From NCBI RefSeq assembly GCF_007655135.1, contig NC_045131.1, positions 25,094,001-25,158,000 on the forward strand: a DNA stretch of 64,000 nt, in the 5' to 3' direction. Shown here in pieces: positions 1 to 12,575 of the stretch. The notes under the pieces are model-generated. The model was not told where the DNA came from. It ran no database searches and saw nothing but the letters and a program-made list of their open reading frames with translations. Position 1 is the first letter of the stretch; each line of letters opens with the position of its first letter. The position numbers and the translations under genes are program-made. Source of the DNA: Punica granatum (lineage: Eukaryota > Streptophyta > Magnoliopsida > Myrtales > Lythraceae).

Positions 1-423
1 CGAGCTGCACCGTCTCCTCCTCCCTCCTCTGAGTTCGACCAACTCCAAATACAATGCCTCTTTCTCTTGACTGCCCCTTTTAGGTGTCCTACTCTTGGGC
101 ATTTCAGATCTGCAGCCATAGTCATCACCAAGCTCGTCCTCTCTTCTCCCTGGGCTAAGAACTCCTCTCTCTCTCTCTCTCTCTCTCGTCTCTAATCTGT
201 TTGTCCTTGCCTCTATTTTGTAGCACCAAGCTTAATTCCTCTGAGCAACACAAGAGAACCCTTCTAAGTGCGGCCTCGAATTGAAGCTCGAAGCACATCT
301 GTTTAGCCATCAGAGGATCTCATGATTGCGTCAATATTTTGATTGGTAGACTCCTTCATGGTGCAAGTTCTAGACCGAGTCAAATTGGGATGTACATTAT
401 TTGCCTCAGCAGATCAGTAACAT

Positions 424-1649
424 CATGGTTTTCAGAATCATGATTCGAATCATAGAATCATACAATTCCGGATTCAGCCCAAACTCGGGCGAAGCCCAGG
501 CTTGATTTCGAGCCTCAGGTGAAGGCCAGGCCAGAGTCGAGCCGAGGCCAAGCACATTGGCCCTGAGCTCGACAGTTTTTTTTTCTTCCTTTTCCCTTTC
601 TTCTCCACCACTTCCCCTTTCTTCCCGAGAATTTTGTGCCCTAATCCAGTAGGGTAACCCTCTGATTACTCCGAGTCTCCGACGGTCCGAACCTGAAGCT
701 TCAACATTTCCTCTTGTTCTGCCAATGCCAATTTCTTCTTGTTTGGTTGTTCCGAGTCTCCGACAAGCTTGAAGCTCCGCAGTTTTGACTTCCTCAATTC
801 CGATTTCTTATGCAGTTCCGAGCTTCGACCGTCCAAGCTTCAACCAGACCAGATAGAGTTGATAAGGCAATCGCAGCCCAATTTAGGGTCTGCACCATTC
901 TCTGAGCTTCAACTCTGTTGCATTTTTGTGATGCTCTTTTGTGTTATCAATCGCAATTTGATTAGTTCTATAAATGTGATTAAATATCTTAGAATTAAGT
1001 ACAAAGGGCTCTCTCAAAGTAACACATCGATAAATTTATTCAGATGTGTTCCCTGGACATTTGCCTAAAGGATTTGTGCTGATTAGTTGTTGATTAGTAT
1101 CTATTTCTTTAATTCTTATGGTCTTTATTTATAGTTCTAATTTTCATTCTAGACTTCTTTACATGTAATCTTTGGAATCAGACATTAGCTTCCGCCATTA
1201 CTGCTTCTTGCATGTCGTTTTACCTAGGAAATTGCTCCAAAAATTTACAGAAGAAAAGATGGGGTGGCAAAGCAAGAATTAAGATGCTCTTTCTCCATCA
1301 GTCAATCATTTGTCCTTTCACTTTTCTTTCAATTAATTTATACTTTTCCACATTTTTATAGTTACTCTTTCTTGGATCATATGATGTTTAAGTTCATAAA
1401 ATTTTCTACTTTTCTGATCTCATCTTCTCCTCATAAATTGGTTGGTTCAATAAGCCTTTTTCAATGTTGGCCCAATCCCTTTGAATCCAGGCAAAGGAAT
1501 TATGACATATATATATATATTATGATATATATATATATATATATATATATTTTTTTAATTACATATAGAATCTTACGATTCACGAAACGATTTTACGATT
1601 CTACAATCCCCGACCGATTCTAGGCAGAATCGCGATTATGAAAACCTTG
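424..1649. mobile_element. Non-autonomous hAT-like DNA transposon, left copy
   Basis: The element starts CATGGTTTTCAGAATC. Its far end, read in reverse complement, starts CAAGGTTTTCATAATC, giving imperfect terminal inverted repeats of about 23 bp. It is flanked by the 8-bp direct repeat AGTAACAT at 416-423 and 1650-1657. An 8-bp target duplication with CA-starting inverted repeats points to the hAT superfamily. No transposase domain is seen in its ~1.2 kb, so it would depend on a partner element. The 109-codon ORF inside (739-1068) resembles no family I know. Confidence 0.72.
1506..1551. repeat. TA microsatellite
   Basis: Two runs of alternating TA/AT are separated by a short interruption and followed by a T run. 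The matching site in the right copy (about 61945-61970) has a shorter run, so it varies between the two copies. Confidence 0.9.
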
Positions 1650-3576
1650 AGTAACATATAAGTAAAATGAGTTTTGGCTTTCTTATATTGATGTAGAATT
1701 AATTATAATTTGATGGATTATTCATACATGTATGCGATGTGTGACAATCATAGTTCAGATGCATGTTTGTTGTTGTTAAATTATTTAGCTTGTTCATGCT
1801 TGCTTTGGTTTATCTTTTCAGCATTCCATATGTTTGATAAATTATTTAGCTCGTTCATGCTTTCCAAACGGTTAGGAGCACACTCGACAAATTTTTTCAT
1901 TTTGCTTATAATTGTTTATCCTTCATGTTAAAATTACATATAGTTTTACTTGAATAAACTCGCTATCCGGACAAATTCAAATGATTCAAATGTATGTGTC
2001 ACGACCCGAGATCAAGCCTTAGCTTAATCCCGCATCATGACCGATAATGGCTGATCAAATGACATTGCGGAAGCATGCACGTAGAGGTAGCTCAGGGTTG
2101 GGTTACTCTGGAAGTTCTCACTAATCTATATATAATTAAAAAAAACTGAAACAAAACCTTGGAAAATGCTACATAGGATTTAGGCAGCTCATGATTGCAT
2201 TAAATGGGGTTATATTAAATTTGGATAGAACGACTAATTTATACATAAAATAAGTTTCATTAAACAATAAATGAATTAATTCATGTAATTAGATAAATAA
2301 ATTAGAGTATAAGGAAATTAACTAATAAATTATGCTAATAAAGAAATTAAAGTACTTTGTTTAGGGCTGAGATTAAAGAATTAGTTGAAGGAATACTGTC
2401 GCAGATGCATATACTAAATAAGAAAGGCAAACTGCCCTTTATCAAAATATATTTTATCGTATAAAGATATTGTTTGAAATTTGAAAATAGTTATTGAAAT
2501 ATTTTGAATTTTAGAAGCAATTTTTTTAAAAATAAAATCTGAACAATTACTATAAAAATGTTATAAATGTTTGAACACATGAGTCCATATGATACAAGGT
2601 ATAAATAATATCAAAAAATATAATTAGATTTTCATAGATAAAATTTCCAAAAAAAATAATATCACAAATTGCTAATTTTTTTTGGTGTGCCGCAAATTAC
2701 TAATTTCACTAACTTATGGTTATATAAAAAGATAAACATTTAACATTTGCAGCATTCCTTTCAAAACGAGTGTGAAAAATATCCAAGAATGTGGTAAAAA
2801 AGACAAGTAGATGAAAAATTATTAATTTAATAAACTACTTAAAATTAGCCTAATTTTATTAAAAAATTAATTTAAACTTGAAATTGATTATTGCATCTTC
2901 TCACTATTATTCTCTAAGACCCTACAAGAAAGTAAAACTAACATGTCGAAATAATGATATTGAATAGTATTATATAAAAAATGTACAAACTGAAATTTAT
3001 ATATTCGAATGAGATTGTTTACTATATCATATGTATTGGAACATATATTAAATAATAAAAGACGCTGATTTTACAAAATAAAGGTCACATAAAAAGTAAA
3101 AGATAAAGTAATGATATCACAATTTTTTTTACAAATGAAATTAAATATTCAATGCACTTTAAATAAGATAATTAGTAGCAAGTTGTCACTAAACTATTTA
3201 AAATGAGTCTAATATATTAGGATTACTTTTGAAAGTCTTTAGATGCTGTTAAAATTGCTCTAATTGTGAAATATTACCATTAAAAATCAACCCGTCTAAC
3301 TCACAGGTTAGAGCACTAGTTTATTTCAAATTTAAGTATTTTTACAATTTTATTCATGTAGTGAATTCTCAGTTTTGTTATCCTCCAATAAAAAAATTGA
3401 TAACAAGGACAATTTAGTAAAATAACACAAAAGTAATTGAAAGGGTGACATCAACTTCTCCCTTCATATAATAGTATAGATATCTTTAATTATATAAAAA
3501 TCTTTTGAGAACAAGTATTGAATTTACATATCAAAATTCTTCTTCATGAAAGTCCTTTCTACTTGAAATGTTCATT

Positions 3577-4436
3577 TACATATATGTAACTTTTACACAT
3601 ATGATAACATGTACGACGCCCAAGTCTAATCGCAACATATATTACACACTAAATAAGAATATCGGCTTACATAATTTATGATAATATTCATTTCTAAAAT
3701 ATCTTATCCAATACTTCCTTTTGCGAATTATCATCTTAGAAGTGTTTTCTCTAAAATCCCACTCTCAAAGGTCTAACTTTATAGGCATAGTTTTATAAAT
3801 GTAACACAAATAGTATTAGTACTTCCGACAAAAAGTTTTTGGAAGTCCGTACCAAAATGCAATTTGCTACATACGTTGTGTATATTAATTAACATTTTTT
3901 TTTTGGTTTGGGTTGCAGCCCCTTTATTCAAACTATGCTTATAATATTACAAAAGAGTGAAGGAAAAACTTTATGTAACTTTTACGGTGCATTTGGTAGC
4001 GTAGAAAAGAATTAATCAATAATAAGAATTGGTAAGGAATGGAATTAATCGAGAATGAAATGAGGTAAATAATAAGATTTAATTAGTTTCGTAGCATGGA
4101 ATGAAATTGAATAGTAAAAACACTATCACATGGCTTGATTGCCATGAGTAGCATATAGAATTGATTAGGAATATGACATAAAGTACTCATATGCCCTTAT
4201 ATACAAAACCATCCATTAATTAACCGAGCCGACATAACTGTTAATTAGAAATATGAATATAAGACTAGTATAATTTATTTATTAGATACAAATTAGTCCA
4301 TAAATTCCATGATTAGCATGTGGAATTTGTGCACTAACGTACAATAGTTTTAAAAAAATAATTAATGGCAAATAGATAAAATGAAAAATAAGTAAAATTT
4401 TAAAATAAATGATATATTCCATAAACTGACAGAGAT
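3577..4436. other. AT-rich intergenic DNA, no gene seen
   Basis: No coding or RNA gene is supported here. At about 3985 the phrase GGTGCATTTGGTAGC resembles the ends of plant MITEs, but I could not find its partner end. Nothing here matches the first ~125 bp of the copia 3' LTR, so the 5' LTR that follows appears to lack its beginning. Confidence 0.6.
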
Positions 4437-6434
4437 GATACTTCATTCTCAAAGAGTATCTACCTTAAGATAATTGGTAGATACTTCATTCTCAAAGAGT
4501 TGAAAATATCGGTGTAAACTCTAATATCCGGAAGCCCAATTGGGTCCCGACTAATCCAGTTGAGTCGGGTCGACCCACTAAAAAGTAAAACTCTTCTAAC
4601 GTGGATTTTTTGCGTTCACAAGGACTCGAACTCGAGATCTTACTCAAGTGGAACAAGCGTTGAACCACTTGAACCAAGTTGAAAATATGAGTGACGGAGT
4701 TATCTGGTACATGTTCTTTAAATTGTTCGCGGTCATTGGAATCTTGGCTGGGCACTATTATTTTGGCTAGACCGTTACCTTTGTCTCTATCCATGATTAG
4801 AATATACATACTAATGAAAATGAAGTAATGAGTCTGAAGCTATTTGTTATTAGATATCGAGACAAACATGTAGATGCTTATTGAGATAAATGAATCGAAC
4901 GTGACATATAGATAATATTTACATGATACTTTACTATTGTCAATGAATATTATCCAAACCAGATTAGTGCATATAGTACTTAGACTTGAGATAGCATCGT
5001 TATCTCTTACATAGGTAGTTAGGATTTGATCCTACTTATATACTTTATGGTAAACATGGGTATTTGACGGACAATGTCCTAATTAGTGTGTATTGAGGTA
5101 GGTGACCAATTAAGATAGGATTCATTGACATGGGTAAATAGGGAACGATTCTTTGGATTTGAGTTCTATTTCTTGATTATGAAATCTTTGATCAAGGTGG
5201 TTGGACTTAAATAGAAATGAGATTCTAATTTAGTCTTGATGATCTATGAATGAAAACTTAAAGATTCCCCCATATGGTCAGATATAGATTTTTGACATTT
5301 ATCATGGCCTGACAGGATCAGGATCTGCAATGAAGGGACTCGAGTGCATAGCATATATGGCCACAGGTTCAACAGAATATTCAAATTGCACATTCATCAC
5401 TATTTGGATTATTATGATATGCTGCTTTGTGTTATTCATGATCTTTGGGAACTAAGGGCTTTTTGGGAATTAAGCTTTTGGTTATGGAAAAAAGCTTCCA
5501 ATAATGTCAAATGAGTTTGAAATTATAATCTCACTGTTGCTTAGTGATGAACTTAGTTAGTCACACGCAATATGACGTGTTTGAACCGGGGATGAATTAA
5601 GCCTAATTAAGGTAGTTAATTATGAATCAATTCTCCGATTAGACTTGTAGTATAGTTGCAGAGCTACTGACACATCCCGAAGTCAAATATGATATTGAGG
5701 CGAATAGTTATAAGGAAATACGAGAGTTTCCTTATTTGGAAAGTTTTCATAATTAAAAAGTGTAGATGTAAAATCTTATGTCGAGGACGTAATAGTCTTT
5801 CTCTCTTGAAGGTTTGGTCATAAGATGACTTATGTGTGTAACGGTATTATATCAACAATTAATTAATTAATTGCAAATTAACTCCTAGAGTCATTTATGT
5901 AAAACACATATGGATATGTTTTACGTGATTAATACCAGGCATTAATCCTTTCCACACAAAAACTGAAAAAAGAGAAAGAGACAGAGGGGCACACGGCTTT
6001 GTCAAATTAACCTACTGCCATTATCTTGGCTTTCCGATTAGAGTCCGTGTTGGTTTTTCTTTTGGTTGCCAAAAAAAGGACGTCCGAGACCACTTGATAC
6101 ATCCTTCTCTTTCCGTGGTGTCATCTGTTCCAGTGTGGGAAACCTTTCGAGCAGGATAAATGGTCTGAGAGGATTCTTGGAGATGAACAAGTTCATGTGG
6201 ACAAGTTAGAGGCTGGACGAGTGGCCGGCTATCATCATCTACAAGGATTCAATCTTGAAAGGTAAAACTCAATAATCCTTGTAGAAAATAATCACAGGCC
6301 ATGCTGTTTAATACGAATAAAAGGAGATACTACGCTCGGAATATGATTTCGGGTTACGATCCTACATTCATGAGATAGAAAAATTTTAATTATCGTTTTA
6401 CAATTCCACTGCTTTTAATTTGATTTTGCCTTCA
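4437..6434 (+). repeat. Copia 5' LTR, 5'-truncated, carrying a SINE
   Basis: From 4689 on it aligns with the 3' LTR from about 12732. It ends TTCA at 6434, two bases before the primer-binding site. The 21-bp phrase beginning GATACTTCATTCTC occurs at 4437 and again at 4480, a small tandem duplication absent from the 3' LTR. The first ~125 bp of the 3' LTR have no match on this side. Confidence 0.85.
4510..4676 (-). mobile_element. tRNA-derived SINE inserted in the copia LTR
   Basis: This 167-bp insert is absent from the partner LTR. It is bounded by the perfect 12-bp direct repeat AGTTGAAAATAT at 4498-4509 and 4677-4688. Read on the minus strand it begins GGTTCAAGTGGTTCAACGC and contains GAGTTCGAGTCC. 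These look like the A and B boxes of the internal RNA polymerase III promoter of tRNA-derived SINEs. Diverged relatives lie at 15070-15205 and 18722-18850. The insertion is younger than the copia element. The family resembles plant Au-type SINEs, but I cannot confirm the name. Confidence 0.85.
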
Positions 6435-6436
6435 AG

Positions 6437-6449
6437 TGGTATAAGAGCC
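6437..6449 (+). promoter_or_regulatory. Copia primer-binding site (initiator Met-tRNA type)
   Basis: TGGTATAAGAGCC lies two bases after the LTR end. It differs by one base from the usual copia site TGGTATCAGAGC, which pairs with the 3' end of initiator methionine tRNA to prime minus-strand DNA synthesis. Confidence 0.88.
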
Positions 6450-8634
6450 ATCCTTATATTCGTATTAGGTGCGCATAGATGTGGCATGTTTTGGTTTGAA
6501 ATCTGATTTTTTTTAAATGTACGATAAATCAATTGTTGAATTAGCGCAAGAATTGTTCTCGTGGCTGGCCCACATCGCCAAATCGGTGATGGCTCGTGGC
6601 TATGGGTGATAACTCATGGCTGTGAGAATACTTTTCGACCTCTTGGCTACATGCTGGAGATTGCTGCCTTTAATGGATGCACTCAGTGGCTCTCGGTTGT
6701 GCAATGCTGTAGGCGGTCGTGTGTGGTCTTCCGAGATCATTCATGGCTACTGCTCTAGGTCATGGGGTGGCTAAGATGACGGGAATGGCAGCCGACACGG
6801 CTATGAATGAAGATTTATGGCTGTTGGTGGCTTTGGGTTCGTGGATGCATGTCGATTGTCTCGGCTACACGCGACACGTGTGGCTGGTCGTGACTGTGCA
6901 ATGCTGTCTGCTGCTATGCGTGGCCTTTTTCGGGGCTGCCACGAACCGTCTGAAGCTTCTTCACGCATTGGATTGTCCATATGCGACTGTTGTTGCTCCG
7001 AACATGCAAATTTCACCGGTGCTTTAACGTTTTTGTTGGGCTGGTTGTATTCATGGCTGCGTCATGGATGGGTGATGGTAGCATTTGTCCCAAAGCTAAA
7101 GCAATTGTGCGATGGCAATTTTCGGCAATTTCGGAAGTTTGACTTTAGGGATGACTACTTACCAAAACTCCATTCCATGAATTGGATTTTATGGAATTAG
7201 GACATTTGATATCCGGTTAAATTAATAAATACATTGATACGAGATATTGAGGATAATTTTGGAAGATATGCTTGATATGAGATAACTTGTATATTTATCA
7301 GAATTTTGAAATTACCAAATATAAGATATTTGGAGGATTTTGTAAAGAGTTACAAAATGGCATGAAATTTTATTTTCTTTATGTTAAAGTTGCGTTATAA
7401 TTTTTGTGCATGAGGATGGTCACGGGCTTTTAGAAAACCGATTCGATTTGTTTTTTTATGGGATACAATAATTTTTTGCAATAGGTTATAATTTATTTAA
7501 AATTTTCAGTTTGGGGCCTTAGAGAGCCCATTAGTTCTAGGTCTCGCCTTGACATGCCAAGGATGTTTTCTGCAATGTACGAAGACACAAAAGGAAGACT
7601 TGGATGTAGTGGGAAGCCCAAAAGTCCATGAAGATGGAGCCGTGAAGATTGTTAGGCCCTGTTTGGATTCGTGAACAAAAAAATTTAACTTTAACTTTAA
7701 CTTTAACTCAACACACTACACAACAAAAACACACATTTTCCATGTCAAAAATTTTAACTTTAGCTTTAATTCAACACACTACACAATAAAAACATACGTT
7801 TCCCAAGTCAAATTTATAATCACATCTCATTTGTCATTTTCTACAATCAAAATCAAAGTTACTTTAACTCTGAATCCAAACGCACCCTTAAATATTTGTA
7901 TATTACCCAAAAGTCGATACCCAATCCTTGTGGCTAGGATTGGGCCCATAGATAAGCCTGTGATTAGGCCCTTTTTTATTATTTTCATGTTGATATGTGA
8001 AATGTATGTGATGTATGATATATATTGAATACCGATAATATGCAAAGTGAAACTTAATAGTAAATAGGTTGCCCGTGAGAATCTCCCAAAGAATAAATAT
8101 TAAGTAGAAAAATGACATAGGTTATGAACCATTGTCATGACTCTCCACTAAAGCGTTATTTAGAGACTTTTTAATCTTTCTCATTGCTGGCTATGGATAC
8201 ATGGGGCATGGGTTGTGTTGAGAGATCTCTCTACAAGAATGTCATAAACATAAGATGTTTTAGATTGTCAATTACCGAGAATGGCATGAACCTTAGGTAA
8301 TTGATGTCTAAGGTTTAGTGTGTTTGGCTTAATTAAGTATAATAGGCCAAGAACGGCATGTACTTACATGAGATGTATTGAACAAGGAGTTGTTCACTTA
8401 TAGGGTATCAATTCTCCAAGAATGTCATGTTCCTGAGGGGAGTTATTGTCCTACAAGAATTCAATCACCAACTAGGAATCTTTTCCGATTATGATTCCCA
8501 TTTCCTATCTTAGGAGTATAGGACTCGAAAAGTTAGTGGGATATCATTTTGATTAAAAATCAATAATCATAATGATTATTGATTGATACATTTATTTAAT
8601 AACTAATTGCATCTTGTTATTTTCTGCAGTTATC
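6450..8634 (+). other. Copia 5' leader, non-coding
   Basis: About 2.2 kb separate the primer site from the first Gag codons. The part at 6555-7200 is less AT-rich, with repeated words such as CATGGCT and GTGGCT. Short overlapping ORFs there show no known domain. A MITE at 7655-7887 splits the leader. Confidence 0.7.
7655..7887. mobile_element. Tourist-like (PIF/Harbinger) MITE
   Basis: This 233-bp element begins GGCCCTGTTTGGATTC and ends with the inverted counterpart GAATCCAAACGCACCC. It is flanked by the 3-bp duplication TTA (7652-7654 and 7888-7890). A TTA target and GGCCTTGTTTGG-like ends are the signature of Tourist MITEs mobilised by PIF/Harbinger transposases. Inside, the phrase TTTAACTTTAACTTTAAC and a later variant repeat. 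It has no coding capacity. Confidence 0.88.
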
Positions 8635-11600
8635 ATGAGTATGATGAAACCTGTGAACCCTCTAGTTGGTATACTTGATACCAACAAGTACACTAGGTCT
8701 AATTTTGGGGATTGGCTCCACAACCTAAGGATTGTCCTCAATGTTGAGGGCATTGTCTCAGTCTTTACCGATTGAATGGGCTACAGATGATTATATTGCT
8801 GATTATCAGATGTGGGAGGCTGACTACCTCAAGGCGCATTGCTATATGCTAGCCTCTATGAGCAATGAGTTATAGAGGCAGTATAATGACATGAAGACTT
8901 GTGGGGAGATTCTGCAACACCTCAAGGAGTTGCATGATGAAAACAACAGAACAACTCGATATGAGATATTGAAGGAATTGTTTCATTTTAGGACGCCGGA
9001 AGGAGTTGATGATGGCACTCATATCCAGAGGATGATCATGCTGATTGAACAGCTTGAGAAACTCAATTTTAAGATGGACAATGGGCTCTGCACTGATTTA
9101 GTGCTAGTCTCTTCCGGAATTCTTCTCCCCGTTCATTGTGACATACCACATGAACAAGCATTCGCATACGTTGCCTGAGCTACTTAACCTACTACTTATT
9201 ACTCTCATAATACTCTGAGGAATAAGAGGAAAGAGAAAGATGTTGTTCTTGTGATTGAGCTTCTCCCAATAAGATTGGGAAGAAGAAGAAGTAGAAGAAC
9301 AAGAAGGGCTCTATCCCTCCGACATCAATAGGAGTGTCCAGGAATAAGGGTAAGAAAAAGGCTGCGGAAAGGGAACTTGTTTCCACTGCTGCAATGATAT
9401 ATATTGGAAGAGGAATTGTAAGTAGTACCTCGCTTCGCTGAAAGCGGACAAGGGACAAAAACCTTCATAAGGTACATCTATCTCTTGTTATGTATCCAAT
9501 GGTTCATTTACCTCATCACTACTTGGATTTTTGACGCTGCAAGTTTTCACCATTTGTACCTCTATGCAGGAGCCAACAAGTAGTAGAGTCCTTGGAAAGA
9601 ATGAAGTTAGCCTGAGGATCGGCAATGTAGCAAGTGTTGTTGCCAAGGCTGTGAGGGTCGACTTCATTACATTTAAATGATCATGTTTTATTTATGGATC
9701 GTGTGTTGGTTTTACCAAACGCCTATTGAAATGTTATTTCAGTTTCCAGTTTGACTAGAAACGATTATTTGTTTGACTTTAAGAATGATGTTTGCAATAT
9801 TTATTTTAGAAATAATATTGTTGGATTTGATTACTTACACGATGGTCTCTATTACATTAGAGTTAGAAATAAAAGCACTTTCGATGGCTGCTGAGGTTAA
9901 TTCTATGTCTGAATTAGTGCTTAGTCTTAAACGGCTTTGGCACCTTAGACTAAGTCATATTGTAGAGGACAAGATAAGCAAGTTGGACAAAATGACGCAA
10001 ATAACTTTACTAGGTTCGAACCTAATCTAACTCGTGAATCATGTCCTCAAAGCAAAATGACTTGGAATCATTTGTAGGACAATTGGAGAGGGCCAATGAT
10101 GTTTTAGAGCTCATACATAGTGATGTATGTGACTCATTTAGTGAAATGGCTAGAGGTAGGTACTACTACTTCATTACCTTTACCGACGATTTTTCTAAGT
10201 ATGGGTATATTTATCTTTTAAAGTATAACTATGAATCCTTTAAAAAGTTCAAAGAATTCAAATCTCAAGTAGAAAAGAAAACATGTAAGAGCATCAAAAC
10301 TCTTCGATTAGATCAAGGAGGTGAGTGAATTTTGTGATTACCTGAAGGATCATGGCATTGTTCCTCAGTTTATTCCACCAGGAATATTGCAGTTGAACGG
10401 TGTTTCTGAGAGAAGGAATCGTACTTTGTCAGACATGGTGCGATCTATGATGAGTTATATAGATCTTCCCATTTCACTATGGGGACATGTAGTACTCACT
10501 GCATGTTACTTGCGTAATAGGATTCCTTGGAAATTAGTTTCCATCACTCCATACGAGATATAGAATGGTAGGGCACCTAATCTGAAGCATGTTAAGATTT
10601 GGGGGTGTCCTGCTTAAATTAAGATGTAGAAGGCTGATAAGTTGGAAATCCGGTCCGAGAATGGTAGGTTTCTTGGATATCCAAGTAACAGCCTTTGATA
10701 TTATTTCTACATCCCTACTGAACAAAAAGGTTATTGTAAGTAGAATTGCCCTCTTTTTTGAGAATGAGTTCATTTAGGAAGGAGGCATGGGATAAGAAAT
10801 AACCTTAGATGATGAGTCATCAGATCAACAAACCGGTCAAACATTTGAGTCCATGCACGTTGATATACCAGTTAAACAACCTATTCAGACTTAGAATGTC
10901 ACAGAACCTCGAAGGTCTCGTAGGCTAATTCGTCCTCCCACAAGATACCTTAATCTCCATGAGAATGTACAAGAGTTATTCACCATGGAGATAGTGACCA
11001 CATATATGATCCTTCCATTTATAAGGATGTTATATTTGATATAGATTCCTTAAAATGGCTAGAAGCCATGAAGTCCGAAATGAACTCCATGAGCACGAAC
11101 CAAGTTTAGGATCTAGTTGACCCACCTGAAGGTATTGTACTTATTGGGAGCAAATAGGTCTTCAAGAGAAAGATTAGTCCTGATGGAAAGGTAAAAACTT
11201 ATAAGGCTAGACTAGTGGCGAAGGGATATCGCCAGAGGTAAGAAATCGACTATGATGAGACTTTCTCGCCAGTACCAATGCTTAAGTCCATCAAGGTTTT
11301 ACTAGCCATTGTTGCGAACTACGGTTATGAGGTTTGCCAGATGGATGTGAGGACCGCCTTCCTTAATGGATACTTTGAGGAAGACATTTTCATGGACCGA
11401 CCCAAGGATTTTGAATCCGAGGATAAGTCAAAGGTGTGCAAGCTTAAGTGATCAATTTGTGGTCTTAAGCAAGCTTCAAGGAGTTGGAATCATCGTTATG
11501 ATGAATCCATAAAGTCCTTTGGATTCATCAAAACCGAGGATGAGCCATGTGTATATAAGAAGGCTAGCGTGAGCATGGTCATCTTTCTTGTACAATACGT

Positions 11601-12540
11601 GGATGACACTTTGCTGATGGGCAATGATATCGGCATGCTTACTTTTGTAAAGGTATGATTATCTAAGACTTTCTCCTTGAAAGATTTAGGAGAAGCGACC
11701 TATAGATAGACCGAAGAGATTGATATGTCTATCCCAAAGCTAGTATCTAGGAAAGGTGTTAAAGAGATTCAACATGCTTGACTCTAGAAGAGGATTGCTC
11801 CTTGCGGGACAAGGTATCCACCTCTCCAAAGCGATGTCACTTATGACTTGATGAGAGGGAGAATATGGCATGGGTGTCTTATGCTTCGTCTATAGGTAGC
11901 TTGATGTATGCTATGTTGTGTACTATGCCAGATATTACGTATGTTATTAGTATGACTAGCAGATATCAATCCAATCCGAGGCCTAATCACTTGACAACTG
12001 TCAAGAATATCCTTAAGTACTTGAGAAGAACTAAGGATATGGTTATGGTATATGGAGGAGGTGAATCCTGGTTAAACGAATTTACCGATTCTGATTTTTA
12101 ATCAGATGTAGATGATAGAAAGTCTATATCCGGATACATATTCACTTGTTATGGCGGTGCAGTTAACTGTAAGAGTTCCAAAAAGGAGACGACTATAGAC
12201 TCTACTGCAGATGATGAATATATCGTTGTATCTGATGCCGCGAAGGAGGCAGTTTGGATTCGCAAGTTTGTGACGGAACTTGGTGTCGTTCCTTCCATAT
12301 CGTCACCAGTAGCTCTCTACTGTGACAATACTAGAGCTATCGCTTAGGTGAAGGAACCAAAGTCACACTAGAAATCCAAACACATCGAGAGAGGGTATCA
12401 CATTATATGAGAGCTAGTCGGGAAAGGCGATGTAGCCATGCAGAAGATAGCTTTAGCGGACAATGTTGTCGATCCACTCACGAAGGCTATGACGCAACAG
12501 TTGTTAGTCAAACATCTTGTGAAGATGGATCTTAATTAGA
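8635..12540 (+). pseudogene. Decayed Ty1/copia gag-pol polyprotein
   Basis: The start at 8635 opens a Gag N-terminus (MSMMKPVNPLVGIL) that meets a stop after about 46 codons. A UBN2-like Gag part lies at 8891-9178. The GAG-pre-integrase motif WHLRLSH is near 9938. Integrase fragments at 10041-10328 and 10321-10563 keep the two Asp regions (HSDVCD, TFTDDFS) and the Glu region (NGVSERRNRTL). Reverse transcriptase spans about 11040-11700, with the YVDD box near 11597. RNase H spans about 11865-12530. Many in-frame stops and several frameshifts break it. Most stops stand where the family has Gln, Trp or Arg. No protein can be made. Confidence 0.92.
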
Positions 12541-12575
12541 TATTGAACTGACTAACTCTAGTGCAAGTTGAAGAT

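Larger units (their letters stand above)
1..3576. repeat. Left copy of a ~3.6-kb near-identical duplication
   Basis: This stretch matches 60434-64000 in the same orientation almost base for base. Position 1 pairs with 60434 and position 3576 with 64000. Differences are scattered substitutions and short indels, for example a longer CT run near 170-190 on this side and a different TA run near 1510-1550. Both window edges cut the match, so the true repeat is longer than seen. It contains an hAT-like element at 424-1649. From 2000 on it is AT-rich DNA with no gene I can support. Short ORFs inside it are conserved only because the DNA is duplicated. Confidence 0.95.

Noticed and set aside
739..1068. 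109-codon ORF present in both copies of the duplication (also 61168-61497)
   Set aside because: It lies inside a DNA transposon, has no recognisable domain, and is conserved only because the whole DNA is duplicated.
1997..2110. TGTCACGACCCGAG as the start of an LTR (also 62430)
   Set aside because: The phrase fits a common plant LTR start, and the inverse occurs at 57315-57328, but no partner LTR, primer site or target duplication was found.
4510..4676. tRNA gene
   Set aside because: A- and B-box-like words are present but no cloverleaf or anticodon arm can be formed; the target duplication shows it is a SINE.
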